Assembly (NCBI RefSeq): GCF_015353075.1
Contig: NZ_CP064188.1
Coordinates: 1,736,001-1,800,000 of the forward strand
DNA from: Rhizobium sp. 007
GTDB lineage: Bacteria > Pseudomonadota > Alphaproteobacteria > Rhizobiales > Rhizobiaceae
Direction of reading: 5' to 3'
DNA: 64,000 nt
Under the pieces are notes generated by a model. The model was not told the origin of the DNA. It saw only the letters and a list, made by a program, of their open reading frames with translations, and did no database searches. This document shows, one piece after another, positions 25,471 through 34,411 of the stretch. Made by a program: the position numbers and the translations under genes. The stretch's first letter is position 1. Each line of letters begins with the position of its first letter.

Positions 25471-26391
25471 TCAGATTTGATCGCGCGATCGGGTGAACTC
25501 ACGGATTTTGAGCGCCTCTTCGAGGACGATTCCATAAATGCTCGTTGTCGCAGCGATGAAGAGCTGATGTTTTGCACGACCACCGAAGCAAAGGTTCGAC
25601 ACAAGCTCCGGGACGAGGATCTTGCCCATCAGATGACCGTCTGGAGCGATGCAGTGCACCCCATCGGCTGCCGAAGACCACAGGTTACCTTCACCATCGA
25701 TCCGAAAACCATCCGCGCATCCGGGATTGATGGCGCAAAACACCTCTCCGCCGGCAAGCCTGCCGTTGGACGCAACATCGAAGACCCGGATATGTCGCGG
25801 ATCTGAGCTGAACATCCGCCCGGTATCGGCAACATAAAGGCGAGATTCGTCTGGACTAAAGGCCAGGCCGTTCGGGCAGGCAAAATCCGTCAGAACGGCT
25901 TCGATTTTTCCCGAGGGCTCCACCCGGTAGACGTGGCATGGCAGTTCTTGCTCGGCACGATAGCCCTCGTAGTCGGTCATGATCCCGTAGTGCGGATCGG
26001 AAAACCAGATCGAATTGTCCGATTTTACCACAACATCGTTAGGGGAGTTTAGCCGCCTGCCCTGGTAGCTGTCTGCAATTACAGTGACGGAACCGTCGAG
26101 TTCCGTCCGTGTCACCCGCCGCGTTCCATGCTCGCAGGTCACCAGTCTGCCCTGCTTGTCGCGCGTATTGCCATTGGCAAAGTTTGACGGCTCTCGGAAT
26201 ACCGATACCCCAGCGCCCGCGGACCAGCGAAGGATGCGATTATTCGGAATGTCCGAGAACAGTAGGCATCCCGCGTCACCGAACCAGACCGGGCCCTCGA
26301 CCCAGTCAAAGCCGGTGGCGATCTGCTTGACCGGCGCATTGCCGAGCACATAGGTGCTAAACAGCGGATCAAGCACTTCGAAACATGGCAT
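25471..26391 (-). CDS. SMP-30/gluconolactonase-like beta-propeller lactonase
   Basis: This 306-residue protein is of the SGL/SMP-30 family. Family marks: EGPVWFGDAGCLLFSDIPNN (metal-binding Glu), GRLVTCEHGTRRVTR, RLNSPNDVVVKSDNSIWFSD (Asn ligand) and CPNGLAFSPDESRLYVADT (Asn and Asp ligands). It would open a sugar-acid lactone such as a gluconolactone or idonolactone to the free acid. GGGAG lies upstream of ATG 26391. It is the last gene of a minus-strand operon with L-idonate dehydrogenase and a hydroxyacid dehydrogenase, so feeding lactones into the idonate/gluconate route fits. Confidence 0.87.
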   Translation of the reverse strand: MPCFEVLDPLFSTYVLGNAPVKQIATGFDWVEGPVWFGDAGCLLFSDIPNNRILRWSAGAGVSVFREPSNFANGNTRDKQGRLVTCEHGTRRVTRTELDGSVTVIADSYQGRRLNSPNDVVVKSDNSIWFSDPHYGIMTDYEGYRAEQELPCHVYRVEPSGKIEAVLTDFACPNGLAFSPDESRLYVADTGRMFSSDPRHIRVFDVASNGRLAGGEVFCAINPGCADGFRIDGEGNLWSSAADGVHCIAPDGHLMGKILVPELVSNLCFGGRAKHQLFIAATTSIYGIVLEEALKIREFTRSRDQI

Positions 26392-26458
26392 TGCGTTCTT
26401 CTCCCAGATTTACCGGGCCATTCTTATTCGGACAGCCGGACGCGAGTTGGGACTGGTG

Positions 26459-27490
26459 TCAATTGAAGGCAATCTGCGCCTTCATCGCCTGGCTCCTATC
26501 AGTTGCCAGTTCGAAGGCCGTCACAGCGTCTGATAGGGGAAGTGTGTGGGTAATCAGCGGCTTCACGTCGATCAGCCCCTTTTGCATCAGTCCGACACCG
26601 GTCGCAAACTCCTCGTGAAAGCGGAAGGAACCACGCAGGTCCAGCTCCTTGGCTGTAATCGCCATCATCGGGAGGTTCATGTCTCCACCAAGGCCAAGCT
26701 GAATAATCACGGCGCGCGGGCGAAGAGCAGCGATGCCGGCAACCAAGGCAGGCGCGGCACCGGAGCACTCGTAAAGGACGTCGAATGAGCCCTTTTGGGC
26801 TGCGTAAGGGGTCAGCGCATCCGGCTCGCCTCCCATATTGATGGTCCTGTCCGCGCCGACCTTGCGTGCCAGCGAGAGGGTGAAATCCGAGAGATCCGTT
26901 GCGACGATTTCGGCGGCGCCGGCACGGCGGGCTGCGAGGATCGACAGAAGGCCGATCGGCCCGCAGCCGGTCACCAGAACCCGTTTACCCAATATTTCTC
27001 CCGCCCGGCGAGTGGCGTGAAGAGTAACGGCCAGGGGTTCTGCGATCGCCGCTTCGCCTGGGGTAAGACCGTCCGCCGACACGCATTGAACGGCATCGGC
27101 GACGAGAACCTCTCGAAATGCTCCCTGGACATGCGGGAAAGGCATGGCACTGCCATAAAACCGCATATTGAGGCACTGATTGTGAAGCCCTTCCTGGCAA
27201 TATAGGCAGGATCGGCACGGCCGGGACGGAGAAACAGCGACGAGCTGGCCCGATTTCAATCCCTCAACGCCCGAGCCGAGTGCTTCCACATACGCGGACA
27301 CCTCGTGACCAAGGATCATCGGCTCCCGCAGCCTGACTGCGCCGAAGCCGCCGTGATTGTAATAGTGCAGATCGCTGCCGCAGATGCCACCGGTCGCAAG
27401 GCGCAGGCGCACTTCTCCGGGACCTGGCGCTTCGATCGGGCGCTCCTCGATACGCAGGTCTTTCGGACCGTGAATGACAATGGCTTTCAT
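26459..27490 (-). CDS. idnD: L-idonate 5-dehydrogenase (zinc-dependent MDR)
   Basis: This 343-residue member of the medium-chain dehydrogenase family has the catalytic zinc ligands Cys (GGICGSDLHYY) and His-Glu (ILGHEVSAYV), structural zinc cysteines (PCRSCLYCQEGLHNQC), and the cofactor motif VTGCGPIGLL. HYYNHGGFG after the first zinc Cys is typical of L-idonate 5-dehydrogenase, which oxidises L-idonate to 5-keto-gluconate. Closely related sorbitol/xylitol enzymes cannot be excluded. GGAGCG lies upstream of ATG 27490, 11 bases after the hydroxyacid dehydrogenase stop. A divergent IdnO-like gene supports the assignment. Confidence 0.82.
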   Translation of the reverse strand: MKAIVIHGPKDLRIEERPIEAPGPGEVRLRLATGGICGSDLHYYNHGGFGAVRLREPMILGHEVSAYVEALGSGVEGLKSGQLVAVSPSRPCRSCLYCQEGLHNQCLNMRFYGSAMPFPHVQGAFREVLVADAVQCVSADGLTPGEAAIAEPLAVTLHATRRAGEILGKRVLVTGCGPIGLLSILAARRAGAAEIVATDLSDFTLSLARKVGADRTINMGGEPDALTPYAAQKGSFDVLYECSGAAPALVAGIAALRPRAVIIQLGLGGDMNLPMMAITAKELDLRGSFRFHEEFATGVGLMQKGLIDVKPLITHTLPLSDAVTAFELATDRSQAMKAQIAFN

Positions 27491-27501
27491 CGGCGCGCTC
27501 C

Positions 27502-28449
27502 TTAAAGAACCGGGGTCAGCAGGGGCTGACCGGAAAAATGCGCCATGAGATTGTCACGAACAAGCTGTCCCATGGCCTTGCGTGTTTCGATGGTTCCAGA
27601 TGCGTGGTGTGGCTGCAAGAGCACATTGTCGAGGGCGAGAAACCGTGGATTGAGCTTCGGCTCACCTTCGAACACGTCAAGGGCGGCGGAGCCCAGCGCA
27701 CCGCATTCGAGTGCATCAAGCAGGGCTTCTTCATCGATATTGGAAGCGCGGGAGATATTGACCAGCATCCCCTCCCCGCCGAGAGCCGCAATCACCTCGC
27801 GGCCGACGATGTGGCGGGTGGCGGCGGAAGCGGCCAAAGTGACGAACAGGAAATCCGAACGCGCCGCGAGCGCTACCGGATCGGCGACAAATTCCCAATT
27901 GGCGGCAAAATCTTTTGGCGCCACATCGGAATAAGCGATTTGCATATCGAAGCCCTGAAGGCGTTTGGCCACTTCATAGCCGATCCGGCCAAGGCCGAGT
28001 ACGCCGGCGCGGCGGCCCCACACGCGACGCTTCAGCGGATAGAGCCCCTTTGCCGCCCAGCTTCCGTCCTTTACCCAGCTTTCCGCGCCAATCATGCCGC
28101 GCGACAGGCACAACATCATCGCCACGCCAAGATCCGCTACGTCGCTCGTCAGCACGTCCGGTGTGTTGGTGACGCGGATGCCACGTTCCCGGCAAGCAGC
28201 CAGATCGACGGCATCAAAACCAACCCCATAGACAGAGATCAGCTCAAGTGAAGGGCAGGCCCCGATCATGGCCCGGCTGGCCCCGAGTTCGCCTCGCGTA
28301 GCGATCGCCCGGACATTGGGACCGACAGCAGCAAGAAAGTCCGACTTGTCGGAGGCCTCGAAGTAGCGATGAACCGAAAATGCAGCATTCAGAGGCGCTT
28401 CGTCCCATTCCGGATAGGGCCCGACTTGAAGGATCTGGGGTTTGCTCAT
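27502..28449 (-). CDS. D-2-hydroxyacid dehydrogenase (NAD(P)-dependent)
   Basis: The protein has about 315 residues. The Rossmann motif is GVLGLGRIGYEVAKRL. Catalytic Arg lies in NISRASNIDEEAL, Glu in FEGEPKLNP and His in QPHHASGT. It resembles GhrB-type glyoxylate/hydroxypyruvate and 2-ketogluconate reductases. In this operon it may reduce a 2-keto-sugar acid. GGAG precedes ATG 28449; the frame to 28473 would place the start inside the operator region and is less likely. It is the first gene of the minus-strand operon, directly behind the palindromic operator at 28477-28492. Confidence 0.85.
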   Translation of the reverse strand: MSKPQILQVGPYPEWDEAPLNAAFSVHRYFEASDKSDFLAAVGPNVRAIATRGELGASRAMIGACPSLELISVYGVGFDAVDLAACRERGIRVTNTPDVLTSDVADLGVAMMLCLSRGMIGAESWVKDGSWAAKGLYPLKRRVWGRRAGVLGLGRIGYEVAKRLQGFDMQIAYSDVAPKDFAANWEFVADPVALAARSDFLFVTLAASAATRHIVGREVIAALGGEGMLVNISRASNIDEEALLDALECGALGSAALDVFEGEPKLNPRFLALDNVLLQPHHASGTIETRKAMGQLVRDNLMAHFSGQPLLTPVL

Positions 28450-28476
28450 TTCGGTGTCTCCGTCCCTTGACAATTA

Positions 28477-28492
28477 ATGTTATCGATAACAT
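28477..28492. promoter_or_regulatory. LacI-type operator 1
   Basis: ATGTTATCGATAACAT is a perfect 16-base palindrome centred between two divergent operons (hydroxyacid dehydrogenase leftwards, gluconate 5-dehydrogenase rightwards). The core TGTTATCGATAACA recurs exactly at 35365-35378 and 40307-40320. The central CG with inverted arms is typical of LacI-family operators and resembles the gluconate repressor GntR site. Confidence 0.75.
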
Positions 28493-28537
28493 AAAGGTGA
28501 GCATTGCGAATGTCGAGACAAAAAATGAGGGAAGCCA

Positions 28538-29296
28538 ATGGGGCAGGACTTGTTTGATTTGACGGGCCGCCGAGCCCTCGTCACGGGATCGTCGCAGGGG
28601 ATCGGCCTTGCCCTTGCGCGCGGTCTTGCCAATGCCGGTGCCGAAATCGTGCTCAATGGCCGCGACGCCGCAAAACTTGCGGAAGCCGCGAGAGGTCTCG
28701 GCGGCAGCACGCATCAATTGGCATTCGACGCGACCGATCATGAGGCCGTTCGCGCAGCAGTGGATGGCTTCGAAGCAACGATCGGTGCGATCGACATCCT
28801 CGTAAACAATGCGGGAATGCAGCATCGCACGCCTCTCGAGGACTTTCCGGCGGACGCGTTCGAGCAGCTTATGCGGACCAATATCTCCACTGTTTTCAAC
28901 GTTGGCCAAGCGGTCGCACGGCACATGATCAAACGCGGAGCGGGCAAGATCATCAATATCGCCAGCGTACAGACTGCATTGGCACGTCCCGGCATTGCAC
29001 CCTACACGGCGACGAAGGGCGCCGTCGGTAATCTGACCAAGGGAATGGCGACCGACTGGGCCAAATACGGGCTGCAATGCAATGCCATTGCGCCCGGCTA
29101 TTTCGATACGCCATTGAACGCCGCATTGGTTGCCGATTCCGCCTTTTCCGCCTGGCTGGAAAAGCGCACGCCGGCCGGCCGCTGGGGCAAGGTGGACGAA
29201 CTGGTCGGCGCCTGCGTGTTCCTCGCCTCCAACGCATCCTCATTTGTGAACGGACATGTGCTTTATGTTGACGGTGGCATTACGGCCTCTCTTTGA
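28538..29296 (+). CDS. idnO: Gluconate 5-dehydrogenase type SDR
   Basis: This 252-residue classical SDR has TGSSQGIG near residue 16, LVNNAGMQHR, a catalytic Ser in NIASVQTALARPG, and the Tyr-Lys pair in YTATKGAVGNLTKGMATDW. The block NNAGMQHRTPLEDF with RTNISTVFNVGQ is characteristic of gluconate 5-dehydrogenase (IdnO/Gno), which reduces 5-keto-gluconate to D-gluconate. It starts the rightward operon behind operator 1. Gluconokinase follows directly, so the chain idonate, 5-ketogluconate, gluconate, 6-phosphogluconate is complete in this window. Confidence 0.87.
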   Translation: MGQDLFDLTGRRALVTGSSQGIGLALARGLANAGAEIVLNGRDAAKLAEAARGLGGSTHQLAFDATDHEAVRAAVDGFEATIGAIDILVNNAGMQHRTPLEDFPADAFEQLMRTNISTVFNVGQAVARHMIKRGAGKIINIASVQTALARPGIAPYTATKGAVGNLTKGMATDWAKYGLQCNAIAPGYFDTPLNAALVADSAFSAWLEKRTPAGRWGKVDELVGACVFLASNASSFVNGHVLYVDGGITASL

Positions 29297-29309
29297 GGTT
29301 CCGCAGCGA

Positions 29310-29801
29310 ATGGTGCTGATGGGGGTTGCAGGGTGCGGCAAGTCCTCGGTCGGGGCCGCGCTCGCCGCACGACTGGGGGCGGCATATCTCGATGGCGACG
29401 ACCTTCACCCGTCGGCGAACATCGACAAGATGAGCCGCGGCATGGCCTTGGACGATGAGGATCGCTGGCCATGGTTGACCCTCGTGGGCCAGACTCTGGC
29501 CAAGTCCGAAGGGCCGCAGATCGTCGGCTGTTCGGCGCTCAAGCGAGCCTACCGCGCTCACATCAAGCAAACTTCCGGAGAGACGATCACCTTCGTTCAT
29601 CTTGCCGGTACGCCCGAGGTCATCAAGGCGCGAATGAATGCAAGAAAAGGTCATTTTATGCCGGCCGGCCTGCTGACGAGCCAGTTCGCAGCGCTCGAAC
29701 CACCGGACGCGGACGAAAACGCGTTCAGCGTGGATATCGACCGGCCGCTCGGCGCGATCGTCGAAGCAATCGTCACGCAATTGGAAGGAATGAAAACATG
29801 A
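29310..29801 (+). CDS. idnK: Gluconokinase
   Basis: The protein of about 163 residues is of the GntK/IdnK type. The P-loop is GVAGCGKSSVG, with the family motif FLDGDDLHP (here YLDGDDLHPSANIDKMSRGM) and PLxDEDRxPWL (here LDDEDRWPWL). ALKRAYR and ARKGHFMPAGLLTSQF complete the gluconokinase pattern. It phosphorylates D-gluconate to 6-phosphogluconate, which feeds the Entner-Doudoroff route. It begins 13 bases after the IdnO stop and its stop overlaps the next start (ATGA). Confidence 0.9.
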   Translation: MVLMGVAGCGKSSVGAALAARLGAAYLDGDDLHPSANIDKMSRGMALDDEDRWPWLTLVGQTLAKSEGPQIVGCSALKRAYRAHIKQTSGETITFVHLAGTPEVIKARMNARKGHFMPAGLLTSQFAALEPPDADENAFSVDIDRPLGAIVEAIVTQLEGMKT

Positions 29802-30685
29802 CGAACAAGATTGCATTGATCGGCGCCGGCGCGATGGGCGGCGCCATCGGAACGCGGCTCGTCGAAACCGGGAATCATTTGACGGTCTTTGATCTCGACA
29901 CGACCAAGATGCGCGACCTGGTCGACAAAGGCGCTCTACCGGCGGCAAGCGCGGCGGAAGCAGCCGCCGACTCGGACTATGTCATCCTCAGCCTCAACTC
30001 GGCGAAAATCGTCCGGCTCGCCGTCTTCGGCGAAGGCGGCGTTGCAGGCGGCGCCAGGCCCGGAACTGTCATCATAGACATGTCCTCGATCGACCCGGAG
30101 GCGACGAAGGCCCTGGCGTCCGACGCGGCGGAAAAGGGCCTGCGCTGGGTCGACAGTCCCCTGTCGGGCGGCGCGCCCAAGGCATTGGTCGGACAGCTTA
30201 CGCTTATGGCCGGCGGCAAGGAACAAGATGTCGCTGATGCACATGAGGTGCTGCGGCACGTTGCCTCGAATTACACGCATATGGGGCCTTCCGGCGCCGG
30301 CCAGACCACGAAGCTGATCAACCAGGTTCTCTGCGGGCTCAATTTTCTGGCCGTGGCGGAAGCGACGCAATTGGCTCTCGACGCCGGCGTGGATGCGGCA
30401 AAGATCCCGCAGGCATTGAAAGGCGGCCGGGCCGACAGCGCAATCCTGCAAGAATACATGCCGCGCTTTGTCGTCAAAGATTACCGTCGCACCGGCCGGA
30501 TCGACAACATGGTCAAGGATTTGAGCGGGGCGCAGGATCTCGCCCGCCGCACCAACACCGCCATGCCGCTGACGGCGCTGTGCGCCGAAATTCACCGCAT
30601 GCTGACTGCCGCCGGTCTCGGCGGTGAGGACCAGGCCGCCCTTATGGAATTTTTCAAGGGACCCAACAAGGACATCGTACAATGA
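29798..30685 (+). CDS. Beta-hydroxyacid dehydrogenase (3-hydroxyisobutyrate/tartronate semialdehyde reductase family)
   Basis: The 295-residue protein starts ALIGAGAMGGAIGTRLVE, the dinucleotide-binding motif of the family, followed by the substrate motif DSPLSGGAPKALVGQLTLMA, GAGQTTKLINQVL (helix with the conserved Lys), and KDLSGAQDLARR near the end. The exact substrate cannot be told: 2-hydroxy-3-oxopropionate, 3-hydroxyisobutyrate and sugar-acid derivatives are all used in this family. Translational coupling to gluconokinase upstream and to a small ferredoxin-like-fold protein downstream places it in the same pathway. Confidence 0.85.
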   Translation: MTNKIALIGAGAMGGAIGTRLVETGNHLTVFDLDTTKMRDLVDKGALPAASAAEAAADSDYVILSLNSAKIVRLAVFGEGGVAGGARPGTVIIDMSSIDPEATKALASDAAEKGLRWVDSPLSGGAPKALVGQLTLMAGGKEQDVADAHEVLRHVASNYTHMGPSGAGQTTKLINQVLCGLNFLAVAEATQLALDAGVDAAKIPQALKGGRADSAILQEYMPRFVVKDYRRTGRIDNMVKDLSGAQDLARRTNTAMPLTALCAEIHRMLTAAGLGGEDQAALMEFFKGPNKDIVQ

Positions 30686-31014
30686 TAACACGCTATGCCC
30701 TCTTCGAAGGAAAAGTGAAGGACGGTCAAACGGAGGCGTTTCGGGCCGCAGTGCTCAACGACATCCTGCCGAAATGGAAGGCCTTTCCCGGCGCCCTCGA
30801 TGTCCGGGTAACCTTCGCCGATGCCCGCGATGAAGGAGCGCCGGAAATTCCCATGATCCTTGCGATCAACTATCCCGATCTCGCAACCGTCGAGGCCGCG
30901 CTTGCAAGTCCAGCCCGCACTGCGGCCAAGGCAGCGACGGAAGAGGTATTGGCGCGCTTTTTTGACGGGCGAATCCATCATCATGTGACCCAGGCGAACG
31001 AATTCCCGCTCTAA
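30682..31014 (+). CDS. Small alpha/beta barrel-like protein (EthD/Dabb-like fold)
   Basis: This 110-residue protein starts MITRYALFEGKVKDGQTEAF, continues RAAVLNDILPKWKAFPGAL, and carries three His near the end (DGRIHHHVTQANEF). Size and the pattern of an initial strand, a helix with W/F and a strand reading DVRVTF fit the dimeric alpha-beta barrel superfamily that includes EthD and antibiotic monooxygenase domains. I do not recognise a specific enzyme. It overlaps the previous stop by four bases and is the last catabolic gene before the LacI regulator. Confidence 0.6.
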   Translation: MITRYALFEGKVKDGQTEAFRAAVLNDILPKWKAFPGALDVRVTFADARDEGAPEIPMILAINYPDLATVEAALASPARTAAKAATEEVLARFFDGRIHHHVTQANEFPL

Positions 31015-31183
31015 GCTCGACGCCGTGGCGGCTAGCTGCCCTCTTGGCTGTTCGACTACCGGCAAGGGGCAGATCCAAAGACCGAACCGTCGAGGCCCAA
31101 AGCATCGGCCTTCGGCTTCGCATTGAACGAGGCGAAATCACAACCTGCTTGCAAATTAAGCGTAAAGGCGGTTGTATCAATCT

Positions 31184-31196
31184 GGTAACGATAACA
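31184..31196. promoter_or_regulatory. LacI-type operator 2 (half-diverged) at the LacI gene start
   Basis: With its flanking T the site reads TGGTAACGATAACA, matching the core TGTTATCGATAACA at 12 of 14 positions. It ends four bases before the candidate ATG at 31200. A repressor bound here would block its own transcription or initiation. Confidence 0.5.
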
Positions 31197-31199
31197 TGG

Positions 31200-32225
31200 A
31201 TGCAAATGCCCAATATTCGTAAACCACCAACCATGGCGGATGTCGCCCGCATGGCAGGCGTGTCGCCGATGACGGTGTCGCGCGCTTTCAAGCGCGACAC
31301 CTCCGTCAGCCAAGAGACACGCGAGGCTGTCAGACGCGCAACCGAGGAACTGGGTTACGTCTTCGACAGCACGGCTTCCAATCTGCGATCACAGCGCACC
31401 GACTTCGTGGCCGTTACGATCCCCTCGATCAACAATGCCAATTTCGCCGATACGGTGCGGGCGCTGTCGGACGGCTTGTCGGATAAGGGCTTGCAGGTCC
31501 TGCTCGGCTACACGAACTACGACGTTCGTGAAGAAGAGCGGCTGATCGAGCAGCTCTTGCGGCGCAAGCCCGAAGCAATCGTGGTAACGGGCGGCAAGCA
31601 TACATCGCGAGCCCGCAAACTCCTGTCGAATGCCGGCATCCCCGTCATTGAAACCTGGGATCTTCCGGAAGACCCGATTGGACACGTGGTCGGGTTTTCC
31701 AACGCATTGGCGGTGCGCGAGATGATCGATCACTTTGTCACCGTCGGCTATAGAAAGGTCGCCTTCATTGGTGGTGATGCTGATCGAGACACACGCGGCA
31801 GCGATCGGCGAGCCGGCTTCATAACCGCGATGGAGGATCACGGGTTGGACGCGACGCGCCTGATTGCCGCCGGGCCGCCGCCGATTTCAATGCGCGAGGG
31901 CGCGAACGCGATGGGCCGGTTGCTGGAGCATTTCCCAGATACCGAAGCGGTCATCTGCGTTTCTGATCTTTCGGCCTTCGGCGCCCTTACCGAATGTCAA
32001 CGGCGCGGCATTGCGGTGCCGGACCAGATTGCCATCGGTGGCTTCGGCGACTACGAGATCGGCGCAATTTGCGTTCCCAGTCTGACAACGATCAATGCCT
32101 TTGCAGCCGAGATCGGAGCAAAAACGGCGCGGCTCATTCTCGACGTCCTGGACGGGTCGCTTTCGGACAGCGCGGGCGTGATAACGATCCGACCGGATTT
32201 GATTCTGCGTCAAACAAGCCGCTGA
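31200..32225 (+). CDS. LacI-family regulator of the sugar-acid regulon (copy 1)
   Basis: The protein of about 341 residues has an N-terminal LacI helix-turn-helix (TMADVARMAGVSPMTVSRAF, ELGYVFDSTASNLRS), then the periplasmic-binding-like effector domain (FVAVTIPSINNANFADTVRA; IPDQIAIGGFGDYEIG-like end). It is closest to GntR/IdnR-type gluconate repressors in its helix-turn-helix. Starts at ATG 31200 or 31206 are both possible; no clear ribosome binding site is present, and an operator copy lies right before the start. Its gene ends 47 bases from the convergent ABC ATPase stop. Confidence 0.88.
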   Translation: MQMPNIRKPPTMADVARMAGVSPMTVSRAFKRDTSVSQETREAVRRATEELGYVFDSTASNLRSQRTDFVAVTIPSINNANFADTVRALSDGLSDKGLQVLLGYTNYDVREEERLIEQLLRRKPEAIVVTGGKHTSRARKLLSNAGIPVIETWDLPEDPIGHVVGFSNALAVREMIDHFVTVGYRKVAFIGGDADRDTRGSDRRAGFITAMEDHGLDATRLIAAGPPPISMREGANAMGRLLEHFPDTEAVICVSDLSAFGALTECQRRGIAVPDQIAIGGFGDYEIGAICVPSLTTINAFAAEIGAKTARLILDVLDGSLSDSAGVITIRPDLILRQTSR

Positions 32226-32272
32226 GGAAATAGCGGGCCGGAAGAAGATTGCTTGCCCACCCGCTGTCACGA

Positions 32273-33004
32273 TTACTTAACGTCCGATTTCACAAACTGC
32301 CGCAACTCGGGCGTCTGTGGATTAACAAACAGCTCCTTGGATGCCCCCTGCTCCCAGATCGTGCCCTTGTGCATGAAGATCGTCTGCGTAGCCACCCGTC
32401 GCGCAAAACCCATCTCATGCGTGACGAGTATCATGGTCATTCCATCGCGGGCCAATTTCTCCATGACCGTCAGCACTTCCTCGGTCAGTTCCGGATCGAG
32501 CGCAGAGGTGACTTCGTCGAAGAGCATCACCTTCGGGCGCATTGCAAGGGAACGGGCAATCGCCACACGCTGCTGCTGGCCGCCAGAAAGCTGGTCCGGA
32601 TAGGCATCGAATTTTTCCGACAGGCCCACGAGCTGGAGAACCTCGCGGGCGATCTCCCGTGTCTCCGCCTTTGCAACGTCTTTGACAATGCGGGGTGCCA
32701 GCATGATGTTCTCGCCCACGGTCAAATGTGGAAAGAGGTTGTAGCTTTGGAAGACGATGCCGACATCGGTGCGCAGGCTTCGCAGCGCCTTTGCGTCTCC
32801 TCCAAGCGCATGGCCGGCGATCTCGATGCGACCGGAGTTGATCTTTTCCAAACCGTTCATGCAGCGTAACAGCGTGCTCTTTCCAGAACCGGACCGGCCG
32901 ATCAGTGCAAAGACCTCTCCGCGCCCGACGCTGAGCGATACGCCCTTGAGAACCTCGAGCGCACCGAAGCTCTTGTGAACATTTTCAACGATTACTTCCG
33001 GCAT
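32273..33004 (-). CDS. Polar amino acid-type ABC transporter ATPase
   Basis: This ATPase of about 243 residues is of the GlnQ/HisP type. It has Walker A GRSGSGKSTLLRC, FQSYNLFPHLTVGENI, signature LSGGQQQRVAIARSLAM, Walker B VMLFDEVTSALDPE and the switch His in VTHEMGFAR. Most family members read DEPTSALD; here DEV. It overlaps the upstream permease gene by about 20 bases. The transporter type usually carries polar amino acids or opines, but its place between two LacI genes in a sugar-acid cluster suggests an acidic sugar derivative or amino-sugar acid. Confidence 0.87.
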   Translation of the reverse strand: MPEVIVENVHKSFGALEVLKGVSLSVGRGEVFALIGRSGSGKSTLLRCMNGLEKINSGRIEIAGHALGGDAKALRSLRTDVGIVFQSYNLFPHLTVGENIMLAPRIVKDVAKAETREIAREVLQLVGLSEKFDAYPDQLSGGQQQRVAIARSLAMRPKVMLFDEVTSALDPELTEEVLTVMEKLARDGMTMILVTHEMGFARRVATQTIFMHKGTIWEQGASKELFVNPQTPELRQFVKSDVK

Positions 33005-33644
33005 GAAGCCTCCTTTCCAGCCAACGCGACAGCTGGGACAATGGGTAGCAGACGACGAAATAAAGAGCGGCCACCGCGATGAAGACGCGGAATGGCTGGA
33101 AAGTCGTGTTATTGACAAGCTGCCCTGCGCGGGCGAGTTCGACGAAGCCGATGATCGATGTGATCGACGTATTCTTGACCACCTGCACCGCAAAGCCGAC
33201 GGTTGGCGGCAGCGAAACACGGATTGCCTGCGGCAGGATGATGTAGCGGTATTGTTGAAGGCGGGTCATGGCAAGCGATTCCGACGCTTCCCATTGCTGC
33301 TTCGGCACCGCCTGGATGCAGCCGCGCCAGATTTCCGCGAGATAACCTGATGCGTAGATCGTCATCGATGCGCCGGCGGCAAAGAGCGGCGGCAGCTCAA
33401 GCCCGGCAAGGCTGAGGCCGTAATAGGACAAAAACAGGATCATCAGCACCGGAATGCCCTGGATAACCTGAATATAGGAACCTGCGGCAAAGCGCACGGC
33501 CTTGACGGGTGAGGTTCGGGCAAGCGCCACGGCAAAGCCGAGCAGACCTCCACCGACAAGGGCGATGACCGTCAGGAGAATGGTCCACTGCAATGCTTGC
33601 AGCAGGAAACCGAATTCATCGAAACCGAATGTTCTCAGCGTCAT
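32985..33644 (-). CDS. Polar amino acid-type ABC transporter permease 2
   Basis: This HisM/GlnP-type permease has about 219 residues and about five helices. Typical blocks are QALQWTILLTVIALVGGGLL, IQGIPVLMILFLSYYGL (short His/Glu permease pattern), and the loop YIILPQAIRVSLPPTVGFAV. Its ATG 33644 overlaps the stop of the preceding permease gene (ATGA), and its end overlaps the ATPase start. Confidence 0.87.
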   Translation of the reverse strand: MTLRTFGFDEFGFLLQALQWTILLTVIALVGGGLLGFAVALARTSPVKAVRFAAGSYIQVIQGIPVLMILFLSYYGLSLAGLELPPLFAAGASMTIYASGYLAEIWRGCIQAVPKQQWEASESLAMTRLQQYRYIILPQAIRVSLPPTVGFAVQVVKNTSITSIIGFVELARAGQLVNNTTFQPFRVFIAVAALYFVVCYPLSQLSRWLERRLHAGSNR

Positions 33645-34345
33645 GCCGGCACCTCCGGCAGGGCCGTCATCGTGCGGCGGGCAACCCGCCTGCCAAAAAG
33701 CCACATGCCCATGAATGCCAGGGCTGCGCGCAGCGCCAGCGCCAGCGCGAGATAGATCAGCGTGACGACAATATAGACTTCGAAAGACCGGTAGGTCTGC
33801 GATTCGACGAAAGCGGCCGAGGCGGCAAGCTCATGGGTCGAAATTGCGGAGCAGATGCTGGAGGCCAGCATCATCAACACGAACTGGCTGCACAGCGCCG
33901 GATAAACCTTGGCGACCGCCGGCACCAGAATGACGTGGCGATAGATCTGGAAACGCGAGAAGCCAAGCGCCTCGCCCGCTTCGATCTGAGATTTGTGCAC
34001 GGCCTCGATGCCGGCACGGATGATTTCCGTTGAATAGGCGGCAAGATTGATGGTCATGCCGATCAGCGCCGCTGTATCGGCGCCCACGCGAATACCAAGC
34101 CCAGGCAGGCCGAAATAGACGATGAAGAGCTGGACCAGAAAGGGCGTGTTGCGGATCACCTCGACGTAAGCATCGACAAGATACCGCACGGCACCGCCCT
34201 TTATGGAGCGCAAGGATGCAAGCATGACACCTGCTGCCGAACCGAGAACGATCGAAAGGATCGACAGCTTGATCGTCAGCCAGATACCGCTCAGGATTTC
34301 GCCCTGATACTGGGCCAGCACGCCGAATTGAAATGTGTAGGACAT
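33641..34345 (-). CDS. Polar amino acid-type ABC transporter permease 1
   Basis: This permease of about 234 residues is from the same family as its downstream neighbour: GIWLTIKLSILSIVLGSAAG, VEVIRNTPFLVQLFIVYFGL, YSTEIIRAGIEAVHKSQIEA and EALGFSRFQIYRHVILVPAV. ATG 34345 has GGAG upstream. Two unlike permeases make the heterodimeric membrane unit. The gene begins 66 bases after the binding-protein stop. Confidence 0.87.
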   Translation of the reverse strand: MSYTFQFGVLAQYQGEILSGIWLTIKLSILSIVLGSAAGVMLASLRSIKGGAVRYLVDAYVEVIRNTPFLVQLFIVYFGLPGLGIRVGADTAALIGMTINLAAYSTEIIRAGIEAVHKSQIEAGEALGFSRFQIYRHVILVPAVAKVYPALCSQFVLMMLASSICSAISTHELAASAAFVESQTYRSFEVYIVVTLIYLALALALRAALAFMGMWLFGRRVARRTMTALPEVPA

Positions 34346-34411
34346 AAGCGAGCTCCGTCGAAGTTTCGCGGCCTGCCGGTGCCTCACCGGCAGGCTCTCA
34401 CGCAAGCTCAA